From: JAWLAT01 sp041395325
GTDB taxonomy: Bacteria; Pseudomonadota; Gammaproteobacteria; Xanthomonadales; SZUA-5
Assembly: GCA_041395325.1 (NCBI GenBank)
Contig: JAWLAT010000023.1
Span: forward strand, 1-64,000
Length of the DNA: 64,000 nucleotides
Direction: 5' to 3'
Shown in pieces: positions 8,973-17,579 of this stretch (position 1 is its first letter; each line of letters opens with the position of its first letter). The notes beneath the pieces are model-generated. The model made no database searches, was not told the origin of the DNA, and saw only the letters and a list, made by a program, of their open reading frames with translations. Made by a program: the position numbers and the translations under genes.

Positions 8973-9556
8973 CGCTCCATCCTCTCAAAGGTTGGAGCCT
9001 CCGGGAAAGTCGGGGCGGTTCAGTGACGACCATCGCGGCGGTTGATGGAGACAGACCCAGCAGCACGTGCAGCACCGTACTCGACAACAGGCCATTGAGC
9101 AGTATCTCCAGCGGATGCTTGTAGAAGCTCATCAGGCACTCCAGGCGCACCGGACTGTGATGGACCTGATGCAGCCAACGCCACAGCAAGGGCGACTCGT
9201 GTCGGGCGCGATGCCACCAGTAGTAGACGAAGGTGATGGTCAGATAGCCCAGCGCCAGTCCGATGGCCGGATGCAGATCGCTGTTGTCCCACACGCGCCA
9301 ATGGGGCAACCAGTGATCCCAGGTCAGTGCACCGAGATAGACCACACCCACCTGCGCTGCGTTCAACGCGGTCAATCGCAGCACCCATCCGGGTACGCGG
9401 GGCTGCAGCACGGCGGGTCGAATTCGCTCCACGCCGCACATCACCAGCGCGGCGATCACGACAATCAGTACCGGGTCCATGATGATGGCCTGCCATGGCG
9501 AGGATGCTGGCGATCTGGCCCGGAAAGCGCGACAAATGCAACTTGATTCTCGGAAA

Positions 9557-9594
9557 TATCGTGATATGAGATTTCAGGTATCACAATACGATAC
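9557..9594. promoter_or_regulatory. Candidate operator: two TATC/GATA dyads between divergent genes
   Basis: Between the divergent sterol desaturase start (9480, minus) and the XRE regulator start (9602, plus) lie two inverted repeats in an AT-rich patch: TATC-GT-GATA at 9557-9566 and GTATC-N7-GATAC at 9578-9594. The surroundings are GC-rich, so the patch stands out. The sites are probably bound by the adjacent regulator and cover its own promoter region. This is inferred from position and symmetry. Confidence 0.45.
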
Positions 9595-9601
9595 TTCTAC
9601 A

Positions 9602-10354
9602 ATGCGCCAGGCTCCCGCGATACACACCGCACTGAAACGCCTGATGAAGGCGCGCGGTCACACCTATGCCGACGCCGCGGTCGTGCTCGGCCTCAGCGAG
9701 GCCAGCGTCAAACGGCTGTTTTCCCGAGCGGAGCTGTCACTGCAGCGGCTGGAACAATTGTGCGACTGGATTGATGTGGAGATTGCCGAGGTCGTCGATC
9801 TCGCCCAGGCGGCGCAGCCTCGCGTCACCTCGCTGTCGCCCGCGCAGGAGCGCGAGTTGCTGCAGAACCCCGCACTCTTGTTGACCACTTTTCTGGTGCT
9901 CAATCGCTGGACCGAGCGTGAGATCCTGCAGACCTTCGACTTCAGCAAGCCGCAACTGACGCAAATGCTCATCCGCCTCGAGCGTTTGGGCCTGATCGAA
10001 TTGCTGCCTTTCGACCGCATTCGCCTGCGCACCGCACGCAACTTCGCCTGGCGTGCCGACGGTCCCATTCAGCGCTACTTCGCCGAGCAGGTTCTGCCTG
10101 AGTTTCTCGCCACCGCCTTCGACCAACCCGGCGAACGCATGCACTTCGTTGGCGGCATGCTGTCCCGCGCCTCCGTGCATCGATTGCACGAGGCCATGGA
10201 AGGATTGGCCCGGCAACTCGACACGCTGATCGAGCAGGATCTCGGCTTGCCGGTGGAAGAGCGCCACGGCGTGAGCCTGTTGCTCGCGCTGCGCCCATGG
10301 GAATTCTCCGGTTTCACCCGCCTGCGACGAGGGCCGCGGCAGAAGTTCTACTGA
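9602..10354 (+). CDS. XRE-type helix-turn-helix transcriptional regulator
   Basis: The 250-residue protein has an N-terminal HTH (residues about 8-65: LKRLMKARGHTYADAAVVLG then SEASVKRLFSRAELSLQRLE, resembling HTH_3). A longer C-terminal part looks like a second winged-helix segment (WTEREILQTFDFSKPQLTQM) with an effector or dimer region. ATG 9602 is chosen because the HTH starts directly after it and the longer frame upstream crosses the TATC/GATA dyads. No Shine-Dalgarno is evident. It is divergent from the sterol desaturase/HTTM/carbonic anhydrase run, the usual place for a dedicated repressor. Confidence 0.75.
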   Translation: MRQAPAIHTALKRLMKARGHTYADAAVVLGLSEASVKRLFSRAELSLQRLEQLCDWIDVEIAEVVDLAQAAQPRVTSLSPAQERELLQNPALLLTTFLVLNRWTEREILQTFDFSKPQLTQMLIRLERLGLIELLPFDRIRLRTARNFAWRADGPIQRYFAEQVLPEFLATAFDQPGERMHFVGGMLSRASVHRLHEAMEGLARQLDTLIEQDLGLPVEERHGVSLLLALRPWEFSGFTRLRRGPRQKFY

Positions 10355-10455
10355 TCGGTCATCGATGCCGCGGGACACTGGCCATCGAGCCAGTCGACGG
10401 CGAATTGCGTCGACGTCGACGGGTTTGGGGAAGTTCGGGTGACCCAAGTCGAGCG

Positions 10456-10824
10456 CTACGCGAAGGGTGGCGCGTCTTCCAACTCAGACTCATAGACTTC
10501 CGCCTCGTACAAGCTGCCGTAACCAATATCCGGAAAGTACGCCAGCACCATCGGCAAACCGTTTTCGTCGGTGAACCCCTGATCCAGAACCAGAATGTCT
10601 CCGATGCGAGGCGCACGCCCCAACCCTGAAAGAAGCCGGTAGCGCTTCGCGGGCAGCTCTGCCAGAAGACGAGCACGAGGGCTCCTCACTGTTGGGTCGA
10701 CTCGAGAAATGGCGTTGGCCCTATTGAATTGGCAGAGCTGCATCATCAGGATCCCATCGCCGATAGACAAGGCGTTCCCAAGGGGCAATATCTCGAGGAA
10801 ACAGAACGGCACCGACCACAGCAT
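10456..10824 (-). CDS. Hypothetical protein, 122 residues
   Basis: The product starts at ATG 10824 (MLWSVPFCFLEILPLGNALS). Its second half, GRAPRIGDILVLDQGFTDENG then PMVLAYFPDIGYGSLYEAEV, is acidic and ends SELEDAPPFA. No signal peptide or motif was recognised. The start was placed after the stop of the RND gene (10857), leaving a 32-bp gap; a longer upstream frame would overlap the pump gene. The acidic tail and small size are immunity-protein-like, but that is only an impression. Confidence 0.5.
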   Translation of the reverse strand: MLWSVPFCFLEILPLGNALSIGDGILMMQLCQFNRANAISRVDPTVRSPRARLLAELPAKRYRLLSGLGRAPRIGDILVLDQGFTDENGLPMVLAYFPDIGYGSLYEAEVYESELEDAPPFA

Positions 10825-10856
10825 CCGTACGCCATGATGGCTCTCGTTGCCTTCTG

Positions 10857-13800
10857 CTATTCCGCGGCTCCGGCACGATACAGCGTGGCGTACAGCACCG
10901 GCACCACCAGCAACGTGAGGACGGTGGCGAACACCAGGCCAGCCATGATGGCCACGGCCATGGGCTCCCACATCTCGCCGCCGCGCAGGTAGAGCGGGAT
11001 CAGGCCGAGCACTGTGGTGATGGTCGTCAGCAGGATCGGGCGTGCCCGTCGCTGCGCGGCTTCGATGACGGCGTCCAGCGGGTTGCGGCCAAAGGCGTCG
11101 ATCTCGACCTGGATGCGCTCCAGCAGCACGATGGCGTTGTTGATGACGATGCCGGCCAGCGAGATGACGCCCAGCAGCGTCATGAAGCCAAAGGACGATC
11201 CGAATGACAGCAGGCCCAGGATGACGCCGGTCAGGGCCAACGGAATGGTCATCAGCACGATGACCGCCTTGCGGATGGAATTGAACTGACCCACCAGCAG
11301 GATGACGAAGATCAGCGCGGCGATCGGGAGTTTGTCCATGATGCTCTGGTTGGCCTTGGCGGACGATTCCGCTTCGCCGCCCAGTTCAAGGCGATAGCCC
11401 GTGCCCCAAGTGGCGCTGTGGGCGTCCAGCCACGGCTGCAGGGCAGCGATGCCTTCGCTGGCGGTGTAGTCACCCACCAGTTGGGCACCGACGGTGACCG
11501 TTCGGGTGCGCTCGCGACGCAAAATCTTGCCGGGCTCGAAGACCAGGTCGATGTCGGCCACCTGTTTCAATGGCACGGCGTTGCCGGTCGATTGGGCGTA
11601 CACGCTCAGGCTTTCCAGCTGGGTGATGTCGTCGGCGGTCGCCGCGCTGGAACGCAGGACGACCGGGATGATGTCCGAGCCTTCGCGGTACTGGGTCAGT
11701 TCGATGCCAGACATCCCGGTTTCCAGCGACAGGGCGATGTCCTCGCTGCTGACGCCGGAGCGCAGGGCACGGGCCTGTTTGACGCTCACCTGCAGCTTCT
11801 TGGCGCGCAAACCCCAGTCGTCGGTGATGCTCTTCAACTTGGGATTGCGCGCCATCTCGGCCTTGAGGTCGCCGACGATGACAAACAGGCGGTCGAGGTC
11901 ATCGCCCGACACCCGAATCTCTACCGGGTTGGCGATCGGCGCGCCGATCTCGATCTTCGTCGCCTTGGCGATGACATCCGGGTAGCTGTCGCGGGTGAAT
12001 GCCTCCAGCGCCTGCGTCACCTCATCGATGGCTGCACCGGAGGTGGTGTTGACCACCAGCGTGGCGTGGTTGGGTGAATTCGGATTCGGGGTATGGGTGA
12101 GCACAAAGCGGGCGCCACCACTGCCGATGTAGCTGATCCAGCTGGTGACGCCTTCGCCGGTGGCAGCGGCAGTCGCCTTAAGGTGCTCGCTCATGTACGC
12201 CTCGATACCGGCGACCACGTCTTCCATGTTCTCCAGTGAGCGTCCCTGCGGCAGTTGCAACTCCAGCTTGAAATAGGCCCGGTCGGAAGGCGGGAAAAAG
12301 ATGTCCGGGATGTAGGCCATGCCGCGCAGGGACACGACGAACACCGCCACGACAATCGCCAGCGTGAGGTAGCGATAGCGCACACAGCTTCGGAGCAGGC
12401 GGCGGTAGCCGTCGTAGAACCGACCGTCATGGTTCTGTACGACCCGTTTCACCCGCAGGAAGCTCGCGCACAACAGCGGGATGATGGTGATGGAGAGCAA
12501 CCAGGAACAGAGCAAGGCGATGGTCACCACCTTGAACAGCGAAGCGGTGAATTCGCCGGTGCTGGATTCGGCCAGATAGATTGGCAGGAAGGCCGCGGCC
12601 GTGGTCAGCGAGGAGGTCAGCAGCGGAACCTTCAGCTCCCCGGCGGAGGCAATCGCGGCCTCCACCCTGCCCTTCCCCTCGGCCATCTGCACCGTGATGC
12701 TCTCCGACATGACGATGCCGTTGTCCACCAGCATGCCCAGCGCAATGATCAGCGCGGCCAGAGAGATCTGATCCAGGCCAATCGAGGAGAGGTTCATCAC
12801 CAGCATCGTCGTCAGCATGCTGAAGGGAATCAGCGCGGCCACGATCAGGCCGGTGCGCAGGCCCAGGCTCAGCAGGATCGCCACCGTGATCACGACGACG
12901 GCCTGCAGCAGGCTGGAGACGAAGCTCTTCACCTTCTCCTGCACTTCGGCCGGCGAGAAATTGATGATGTTGAAGTCCACACCGATGGGATAGGCGTTCT
13001 GCAGCCGGCGCGTCGTCGCGTCGACCTGCTCGCCCAAAGTGATGTTGTTGCCACCCTCACGCATGGAGATGGCCAGGGCCAGGCCGGGCACGCCGGTGGA
13101 ATGGACCTTGGCCTGGGCAGGGTCGACGTAGCCGCGACTGACGTGGGCGATGTCGCGCAGGAACACCAGCGTGTCGGTCTCGGGCACGCGGATGACCGTG
13201 TTGGCGATCTCCTCCACCGACTCGAAGTTGCCGCTGGTTTCCAGCAGGATGCGTTCCGGACCCAGTGAAATGGCACCACCGGGCGCGACGATATTGCGAG
13301 CGTCGAGCATCTGCGCCAGCTGGTAGGGCGACAGTTTCAGCTCGGTGAGTCGTGCGTTGTCGTACTCAATGAAGATCCGCTCTTCCTGCGCGCCGAAGAT
13401 GTCCACCTTGGCGACATCCTCGATGCGCAGATATTCACGGCGTGCGTCGGAGGCGATCTGCTCCAGTTCGGCGTCGCTGAAGCCCTCGCCGGTGAGGGTG
13501 AGCACGATGCCATACACATCGCCAAACTCGTCGTTCACGTGCGGACCCGACACACCGTCCGGCAGATCGGCAGCGATGCTGTCCACCTTGCGGCGCAGGG
13601 AATCCCAGATCGGCCGCGTGTCGGTGTAGCGCTCCTTGATGTTGACGTTGACGATGGAGACGCCGGCGCGGGACTCGCTCTTCACGAAATCCACTTCGGG
13701 CATCTCATGAATCACTTCTTCCAGCGGGTCGGTGACCAGTGCCTCTATGCGTGGGGCGCTGGCGCCCGGCAGATAGGTGACGACCTGAGCCGTGCGGATG

Positions 13801-13922
13801 ATGAATCCCGGATCGTAGGCGCGCGGCATGCTGCGGAAGGCGGCCAGGCCAGCCAGTAGCAGCACGGCCAGAATGACCAGCGCGGTACGGTTGTTGTCGA
13901 GGGTGAATCGAGTGATGTTCAT
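10857..13922 (-). CDS. RND efflux transporter permease subunit
   Basis: The 1021-residue inner-membrane pump belongs to the AcrB/HAE-type RND family, driving proton-coupled export through a tripartite complex. It has a TM1 start (TALVILAVLLLAGLAAFRSM), a large porter loop, the TM4 region LIIALGMLVDNGIVMSESIT, a second loop and the TM10 region GVISLAGIVINNAIVLLERI. In AcrB the proton-relay sites are two Asp in TM4 and a Lys in TM10; here TM4 reads V-D-N-G and TM10 I-N-N-A, a variant I believe is common in the broader HAE group. It lies 22 bp after the adaptor gene, so the two form an operon. No outer-membrane channel gene is adjacent. The substrate is unknown. Confidence 0.92.
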   Translation of the reverse strand: MNITRFTLDNNRTALVILAVLLLAGLAAFRSMPRAYDPGFIIRTAQVVTYLPGASAPRIEALVTDPLEEVIHEMPEVDFVKSESRAGVSIVNVNIKERYTDTRPIWDSLRRKVDSIAADLPDGVSGPHVNDEFGDVYGIVLTLTGEGFSDAELEQIASDARREYLRIEDVAKVDIFGAQEERIFIEYDNARLTELKLSPYQLAQMLDARNIVAPGGAISLGPERILLETSGNFESVEEIANTVIRVPETDTLVFLRDIAHVSRGYVDPAQAKVHSTGVPGLALAISMREGGNNITLGEQVDATTRRLQNAYPIGVDFNIINFSPAEVQEKVKSFVSSLLQAVVVITVAILLSLGLRTGLIVAALIPFSMLTTMLVMNLSSIGLDQISLAALIIALGMLVDNGIVMSESITVQMAEGKGRVEAAIASAGELKVPLLTSSLTTAAAFLPIYLAESSTGEFTASLFKVVTIALLCSWLLSITIIPLLCASFLRVKRVVQNHDGRFYDGYRRLLRSCVRYRYLTLAIVVAVFVVSLRGMAYIPDIFFPPSDRAYFKLELQLPQGRSLENMEDVVAGIEAYMSEHLKATAAATGEGVTSWISYIGSGGARFVLTHTPNPNSPNHATLVVNTTSGAAIDEVTQALEAFTRDSYPDVIAKATKIEIGAPIANPVEIRVSGDDLDRLFVIVGDLKAEMARNPKLKSITDDWGLRAKKLQVSVKQARALRSGVSSEDIALSLETGMSGIELTQYREGSDIIPVVLRSSAATADDITQLESLSVYAQSTGNAVPLKQVADIDLVFEPGKILRRERTRTVTVGAQLVGDYTASEGIAALQPWLDAHSATWGTGYRLELGGEAESSAKANQSIMDKLPIAALIFVILLVGQFNSIRKAVIVLMTIPLALTGVILGLLSFGSSFGFMTLLGVISLAGIVINNAIVLLERIQVEIDAFGRNPLDAVIEAAQRRARPILLTTITTVLGLIPLYLRGGEMWEPMAVAIMAGLVFATVLTLLVVPVLYATLYRAGAAE

Positions 13923-13944
13923 GGCTCTGCTCGCGGATCTGCGG

Positions 13945-15018
13945 CTAGGAGGTCGGCAGCAGCACGCGCTGACCGGGGTTGAGCTGGCTCATGCCGGCGG
14001 TCACCACGTGCTCGCCATGGCTGAGTCCCGACAGCACACGGATGCCGGAGCTTGAGATGTCCCCCACGGTGACAGCGCGCCTTTCAATCAGCGCAGCGCC
14101 ATCGCCTGCGGGCACAGCCACGAAGACGAATCGACCGCCGGCGTCTTCCAGTACCGCCTGCGACGGCAGGTACACGTCGGGGGCCAGTTGATCGGTGCGG
14201 TTGAGGGGGTGGACACCCACCACCACGGACATGCCGGGCAGGACATTGAGATCGGTGATCGGCGGCAGGCTCAATGTGACCGGATAGGTCGATGTGGCGC
14301 CGTCAGGCTGGGCCCCGATCTCCTTGATCACCAGCGGGTACTGCACCGCCTCGTGACCCTCGAAGACCGCATACATCGCCGGGCGGACGCCTTCGCGCCG
14401 GGCGACGATCATGAGACTTTCGGGCACGTCGATGCGGACGATCAGGGACTCCAGATCCATCAGCGTCAAGACGGGCGTCCTGGCCGCGATCTCGGTCAGG
14501 TTCTCCACATGGCGCCGCGTGATGTGGCCCTCGAAGGGGGCCTGCAGCGTGGCGTACTCAAGATCCTGCCGGGCGCGCGCCAGTTCTGACTCGGCGACAC
14601 GGAACTGCGCCTCGGAGCGTTCGAAGTCGGCGCGCGGGACCAGGCCACGCTGCAGCAGCGTCTTTGACCGTTCGTACTCGGCGCGAGCGCGCTCGAAATC
14701 GGCCTGCACGGCGCGCAGCTGGATGCGGAAATCGGTCTGATCCAGCGCAGCCACCCGCTGCCCTGCATTGACGTGGGCACCCTCGAGCACCGGCAAGGCC
14801 TGCAGTGTTCCACTGACGCGGAAGGACAAGTCCACCTTGCGATCAGCGTCGACCACACCGGCAAACTCGCGCGTGCGAGTGGCGCCCTGCATGTCGACGG
14901 TCACGAAGCGCACCGTACGCAAGACTTCTTTCGTTTGATCTGCGTCGTTGCCATTGTCACAGCCAGCGAGGCCAATCAACGCTGCCATCAGGCTTGCTGC
15001 AAAAGTCAGTTTTTTCAT
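13945..15018 (-). CDS. RND efflux periplasmic adaptor (membrane fusion) lipoprotein
   Basis: The 357-residue protein starts MKKLTFAASLMAALIGLAGC, a lipoprotein signal with lipobox LAGC. It then has the lipoyl/barrel-sandwich motif (VDLSFRVSGTLQALPV.. and THVNAG-like AHVNAGQRVAALDQTDF), an alpha-hairpin with alternating charge (FERARAEYERSKTLLQRGLV), the return lipoyl half (LQAPFEGHITRRHVENLTEI) and beta-barrel domains. Adaptors of this type join the RND pump to an outer-membrane channel. ATG 15018 follows an AGGACAA-type ribosome binding site and gives the clean lipobox; a longer frame upstream does not. It is upstream of the pump in the same operon and divergent from the MFS gene. Confidence 0.92.
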   Translation of the reverse strand: MKKLTFAASLMAALIGLAGCDNGNDADQTKEVLRTVRFVTVDMQGATRTREFAGVVDADRKVDLSFRVSGTLQALPVLEGAHVNAGQRVAALDQTDFRIQLRAVQADFERARAEYERSKTLLQRGLVPRADFERSEAQFRVAESELARARQDLEYATLQAPFEGHITRRHVENLTEIAARTPVLTLMDLESLIVRIDVPESLMIVARREGVRPAMYAVFEGHEAVQYPLVIKEIGAQPDGATSTYPVTLSLPPITDLNVLPGMSVVVGVHPLNRTDQLAPDVYLPSQAVLEDAGGRFVFVAVPAGDGAALIERRAVTVGDISSSGIRVLSGLSHGEHVVTAGMSQLNPGQRVLLPTS

Positions 15019-15089
15019 GGCTGTTGTCCTGTCGTTTCGATTGGCGTTAGTGTTTTGCTGATTCTTTTGCCGCTTTCGCGCATTCATAG

Positions 15090-16466
15090 ATGGCCGCAGC
15101 CGCCAAGCCTGCCGTGCAAGGATTGGCCCTGACTCTGTGCCTGGGTTGGGGCATTGGCAGCGCCGGTATGGCGGTCATGAATTTGTCGCGTTCGCTGATC
15201 CTGCGTTTCATGACCGATTTCCTGGAGATCGCGGCGGTCACCGCAGGTCTGCTCTTCGCCGTGTCCAAGCTCTTCGACGCCGTCACCGACCCGGTCATGG
15301 GATTCGTGCTCGACCGCCGTGGGCAAACCGCCAGCCATCGCAGCGTCTATCTGCTGCTCGGCGCACTGACCTGCCCGTTGGCCTATCTGATGATTTTTCG
15401 CGTGCCCGACGCCGTCGGTGCGGAGCTAATGCCCGCCTACATGCTCGGCGCCATGCTGTTCTTTGCGGCGGCCTTCACGCTGTTCAGCGTGCCCTACCTG
15501 ACCATGCCGGTGGACATCGCCAGGGACTACCACCAGCGCAATTTCCTGGTGTCATTTCGTGCCGTTGGCATTGCCGTCGGCGGTCTGGTGGGTGGCCTGC
15601 TGGCGCCGCTGATCATCGCCAGCCATGACCGCACCCGGGAAGCTCACGAGATCATGGCGGTTGCCGTCGCCAGCATGGTCTTTCTGTTTCTGTTCCTGTC
15701 CTGGCTGGCCACCCGCAAGGTGCAACGCACGCTGGTCGGCCACGACCCGTTGCCCGGGTGGCAAAAGCTGCGTCTGTTGTGGGGCAACCGACATTTCTTC
15801 CTCCTGCTCATTGCGAAATTCGTGTTCTACACCGGCCTGTCCATGCTCAATGGATCCGGCGCCTTCTTCATCCAGTACGCGCTCGGCGCATCCGATCGCC
15901 TGATTGCGCTGTTCTATCTGTGCTTTTTCATCAGCGTAGTCATCTCCCTGCCGCTCTGGCTGAAAGCGGGAAAACGCTGGTCCAAGCACGCCACCTACAT
16001 CGGTCTGTGTTGCGCGCTCGCCGCGATCAATCTGAGCTGGCTGGCGGCGACCGCCGACGAGGGCCATGCCCTGTTCGTGCTGCGCGCCTGTCTCATCGGC
16101 GCCTGTTTCGGCGGCATCATCGTCATGAGCCAGTCCATGCTCCCCGACACCATGGAATTCGATCGCAACCGGTCCGGGCACAATCGCGAGGGCCTGTTCG
16201 CGGGCTTTTTCTCCTTCGCCGAGAAAAGCGCCTCCGCGCTCGGCATCGCGCTGGTCGGACTGATTCTCGGCTTGATGGGCTATCAGGAATCCTCCGACCG
16301 GGTGGTCACCGAGCAGACCAGTAGCGCCCTGACGGCCATTTACCTCTGCTTTTCCGTGGCACCCGCCGTATTCATGATCATCAGCGCTGCGGTCATGGGC
16401 GCTTACCGATTGACGGAAGCCACGTTGCTGGAATCCCGCAACATCGGCGTTCTGACTGAACGTTGA
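15090..16466 (+). CDS. MFS transporter of the GPH (glycoside-pentoside-hexuronide:cation symporter) type
   Basis: The 458-residue protein has 12 hydrophobic segments. The N-terminal stretch LFAVSKLFDAVTDPVMGFVL and the loop GHNREGLFAGFFSFAEKSAS are typical of MelB/XynB-type GPH symporters. It should import a sugar or related solute with Na+ or H+. It is transcribed divergently from the RND adaptor gene 71 bp away and converges with the gene at 16471. No sugar catabolism genes are adjacent, so the substrate cannot be guessed. Confidence 0.85.
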   Translation: MAAAAKPAVQGLALTLCLGWGIGSAGMAVMNLSRSLILRFMTDFLEIAAVTAGLLFAVSKLFDAVTDPVMGFVLDRRGQTASHRSVYLLLGALTCPLAYLMIFRVPDAVGAELMPAYMLGAMLFFAAAFTLFSVPYLTMPVDIARDYHQRNFLVSFRAVGIAVGGLVGGLLAPLIIASHDRTREAHEIMAVAVASMVFLFLFLSWLATRKVQRTLVGHDPLPGWQKLRLLWGNRHFFLLLIAKFVFYTGLSMLNGSGAFFIQYALGASDRLIALFYLCFFISVVISLPLWLKAGKRWSKHATYIGLCCALAAINLSWLAATADEGHALFVLRACLIGACFGGIIVMSQSMLPDTMEFDRNRSGHNREGLFAGFFSFAEKSASALGIALVGLILGLMGYQESSDRVVTEQTSSALTAIYLCFSVAPAVFMIISAAVMGAYRLTEATLLESRNIGVLTER

Positions 16467-16470
16467 CCGC

Positions 16471-16818
16471 TCAATGACCAGGAAACTGCAACTCCGACAC
16501 CAGCTGGCCAATCCTGAATGAGAGCGCGGCGTAAACGGCGACGAACACGACCACCACTGCGCTGTTCTTTCCTCTCCGAGAGATCCGATAGGCGCCGTCG
16601 TAGAGATTGAGCACGGCCAGCACGATGGCAACGAAGGCGATGAAGCTGCCCAGGGACCCGCTGAAATCGCCGAAGCGAGTCACCGCCTGATGGTTCCGGG
16701 AGGCAGCCAGCGCTGCCGCGAGGACCATCGTGCAGGTGACCAGGTTGCGTAGATTGTTGAAGATGTCCGCGGTGATGCCCCGATTCAGGGCGTTGTGCAG
16801 CTGTTCGATGATTTTCAT
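16471..16818 (-). CDS. Small integral membrane protein of unknown function
   Basis: The 115-residue protein starts at ATG 16818 (MKIIEQLHNALNRGITADIF). Three or four hydrophobic segments follow: NLVTCTMVLAAALAAS, LGSFIAFVAIVLAVLNLYDG and SAVVVVFVAVYAALSFRIG. I do not recognise the family. The stop is 4 bp from the convergent MFS gene. A longer upstream frame lacks protein-like composition and was not used. Confidence 0.6.
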   Translation of the reverse strand: MKIIEQLHNALNRGITADIFNNLRNLVTCTMVLAAALAASRNHQAVTRFGDFSGSLGSFIAFVAIVLAVLNLYDGAYRISRRGKNSAVVVVFVAVYAALSFRIGQLVSELQFPGH

Positions 16819-16970
16819 TCGGGTCGTGTCCCAGGCCTGCGTTCCGGCTCCGTCGTTGAAGCACTCCGGTTCGAAAGGGCGCACTTCGTGACTCCCGCCG
16901 GCGATGACAAGTGGCCCGCTGTGCGAGCCACCTGCCCCAGGCGGTGGCAGAGGTGTGCCGGCGTGCTCGA

Positions 16971-17579
16971 CTACGGCTTCACCACCACATAGACCGCCTT
17001 GTCGCCTTGCCAGGTCTGCTGGTAGTAAACGCTGCCGCAGCGCTGGTAGGAGATCCCGTTGATGATCACCACGGCGCAACCGGTCGGCGGCAGGGCGTAG
17101 TAGTAGGAACCCACCACAGCGGCGGTGGTCACCGCCACCGCGCCAATCACGGCCCCAGCGGCGACCGGATAGGGGTAGTGGTCGTGGTGTCCACCGTAAT
17201 AGCCACCGTGGTAGCCATCGACATCGATGTCCCTGTCGATGTTGATGCTGGTGTTGCGGTCGCCGCCCTGGATATTGGTGACGTTGCCGGTATTGACGGT
17301 CCCGGTGTTGACGTTGCTGCGATTGCGATTGCTGTTGACGGTGCTGCGATTGCCGCCCGTATTGACGGTGCTGCGACTGCCATTGCCGGCGCTGATATTG
17401 GAACGATTGACGCCGGAGACCGAACCCGCGGCGATGCCATCACCGCGTCCGACGCGCTCACCGCGCGCATCCGCATCCGTACTGAAAGTCAGCAGCGCGC
17501 TGCTGGCGACGCCGAATGCCAGGGCGCCCAGAATGCGGACCAGGTTACCCGGAGACTTGAAAGTTGATGGAGTGTTCAT
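16971..17579 (-). CDS. Exported protein with an Asn/Ser/Thr-rich repeat region
   Basis: The 202-residue protein (start ATG 17579, M-N-T-P-S-T-F) has an N-terminal signal or anchor (VRILGALAFGVASSALLTF). A low-complexity stretch of repeated N-R-S-T-V-N-T-G type follows (residues about 50-115), then a His/Tyr/Gly run (DGYHGGYYGGHHDHYPY), a hydrophobic segment (AGAVIGAVAVTTAAVVGSYY) and a Cys-containing tail, TGCAVVIINGISYQRCGSVY. The tail resembles small secreted proteins of unknown function. The Asn-rich repeats could be beta-helical or disordered. No partner is suggested by the neighbours. Confidence 0.7.
   Translation of the reverse strand: MNTPSTFKSPGNLVRILGALAFGVASSALLTFSTDADARGERVGRGDGIAAGSVSGVNRSNISAGNGSRSTVNTGGNRSTVNSNRNRSNVNTGTVNTGNVTNIQGGDRNTSINIDRDIDVDGYHGGYYGGHHDHYPYPVAAGAVIGAVAVTTAAVVGSYYYALPPTGCAVVIINGISYQRCGSVYYQQTWQGDKAVYVVVKP

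Larger units (their letters stand above)
7714..9022 (-). mobile_element. IS3-family insertion sequence, complete, 3-bp target duplication
   Basis: The element is 1309 bp. Its left end reads TGAACCGTCCCGGGTTCTCC and its right end, read inward on the minus strand, TGAACCGCCCCGACTTTCCC, giving imperfect terminal inverted repeats of about 28 bp. GTG stands on both sides (7711-7713 and 9023-9025) as a 3-bp target duplication, normal for IS3. It carries orfA and orfB with a -1 frameshift arrangement. Precise duplication and intact ORFs suggest a recent, possibly active insertion. Confidence 0.93.
7452..9480 (-). pseudogene. Sterol desaturase / fatty acid hydroxylase family gene split by an IS3-family insertion
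   Basis: The N-terminal part (9480 down to 9023) has membrane helices and the first His motifs of the FA_hydroxylase family, YYWWHRARHESPLLWRWLHQ and HQVHHS. The C-terminal part (7713 down to 7452) carries FQRPEMHRRHHERNWHRSNY. Joining the halves with one copy of the duplicated GTG restores an open frame reading STAAMVVTLTGVAELFYHW, about 238 residues. The family uses a di-iron centre held by the His boxes to hydroxylate or desaturate lipids in membranes. The insertion separates the His boxes, so the gene is inactive in this copy. The TGA overlaps the ATG of the downstream small gene, so the insertion may also be polar on the operon. Confidence 0.88.

Noticed and set aside
12255..13268. Long antisense frame inside the RND permease gene
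   Set aside because: Gln/His/Arg-rich, a typical shadow of a high-GC gene on the other strand.
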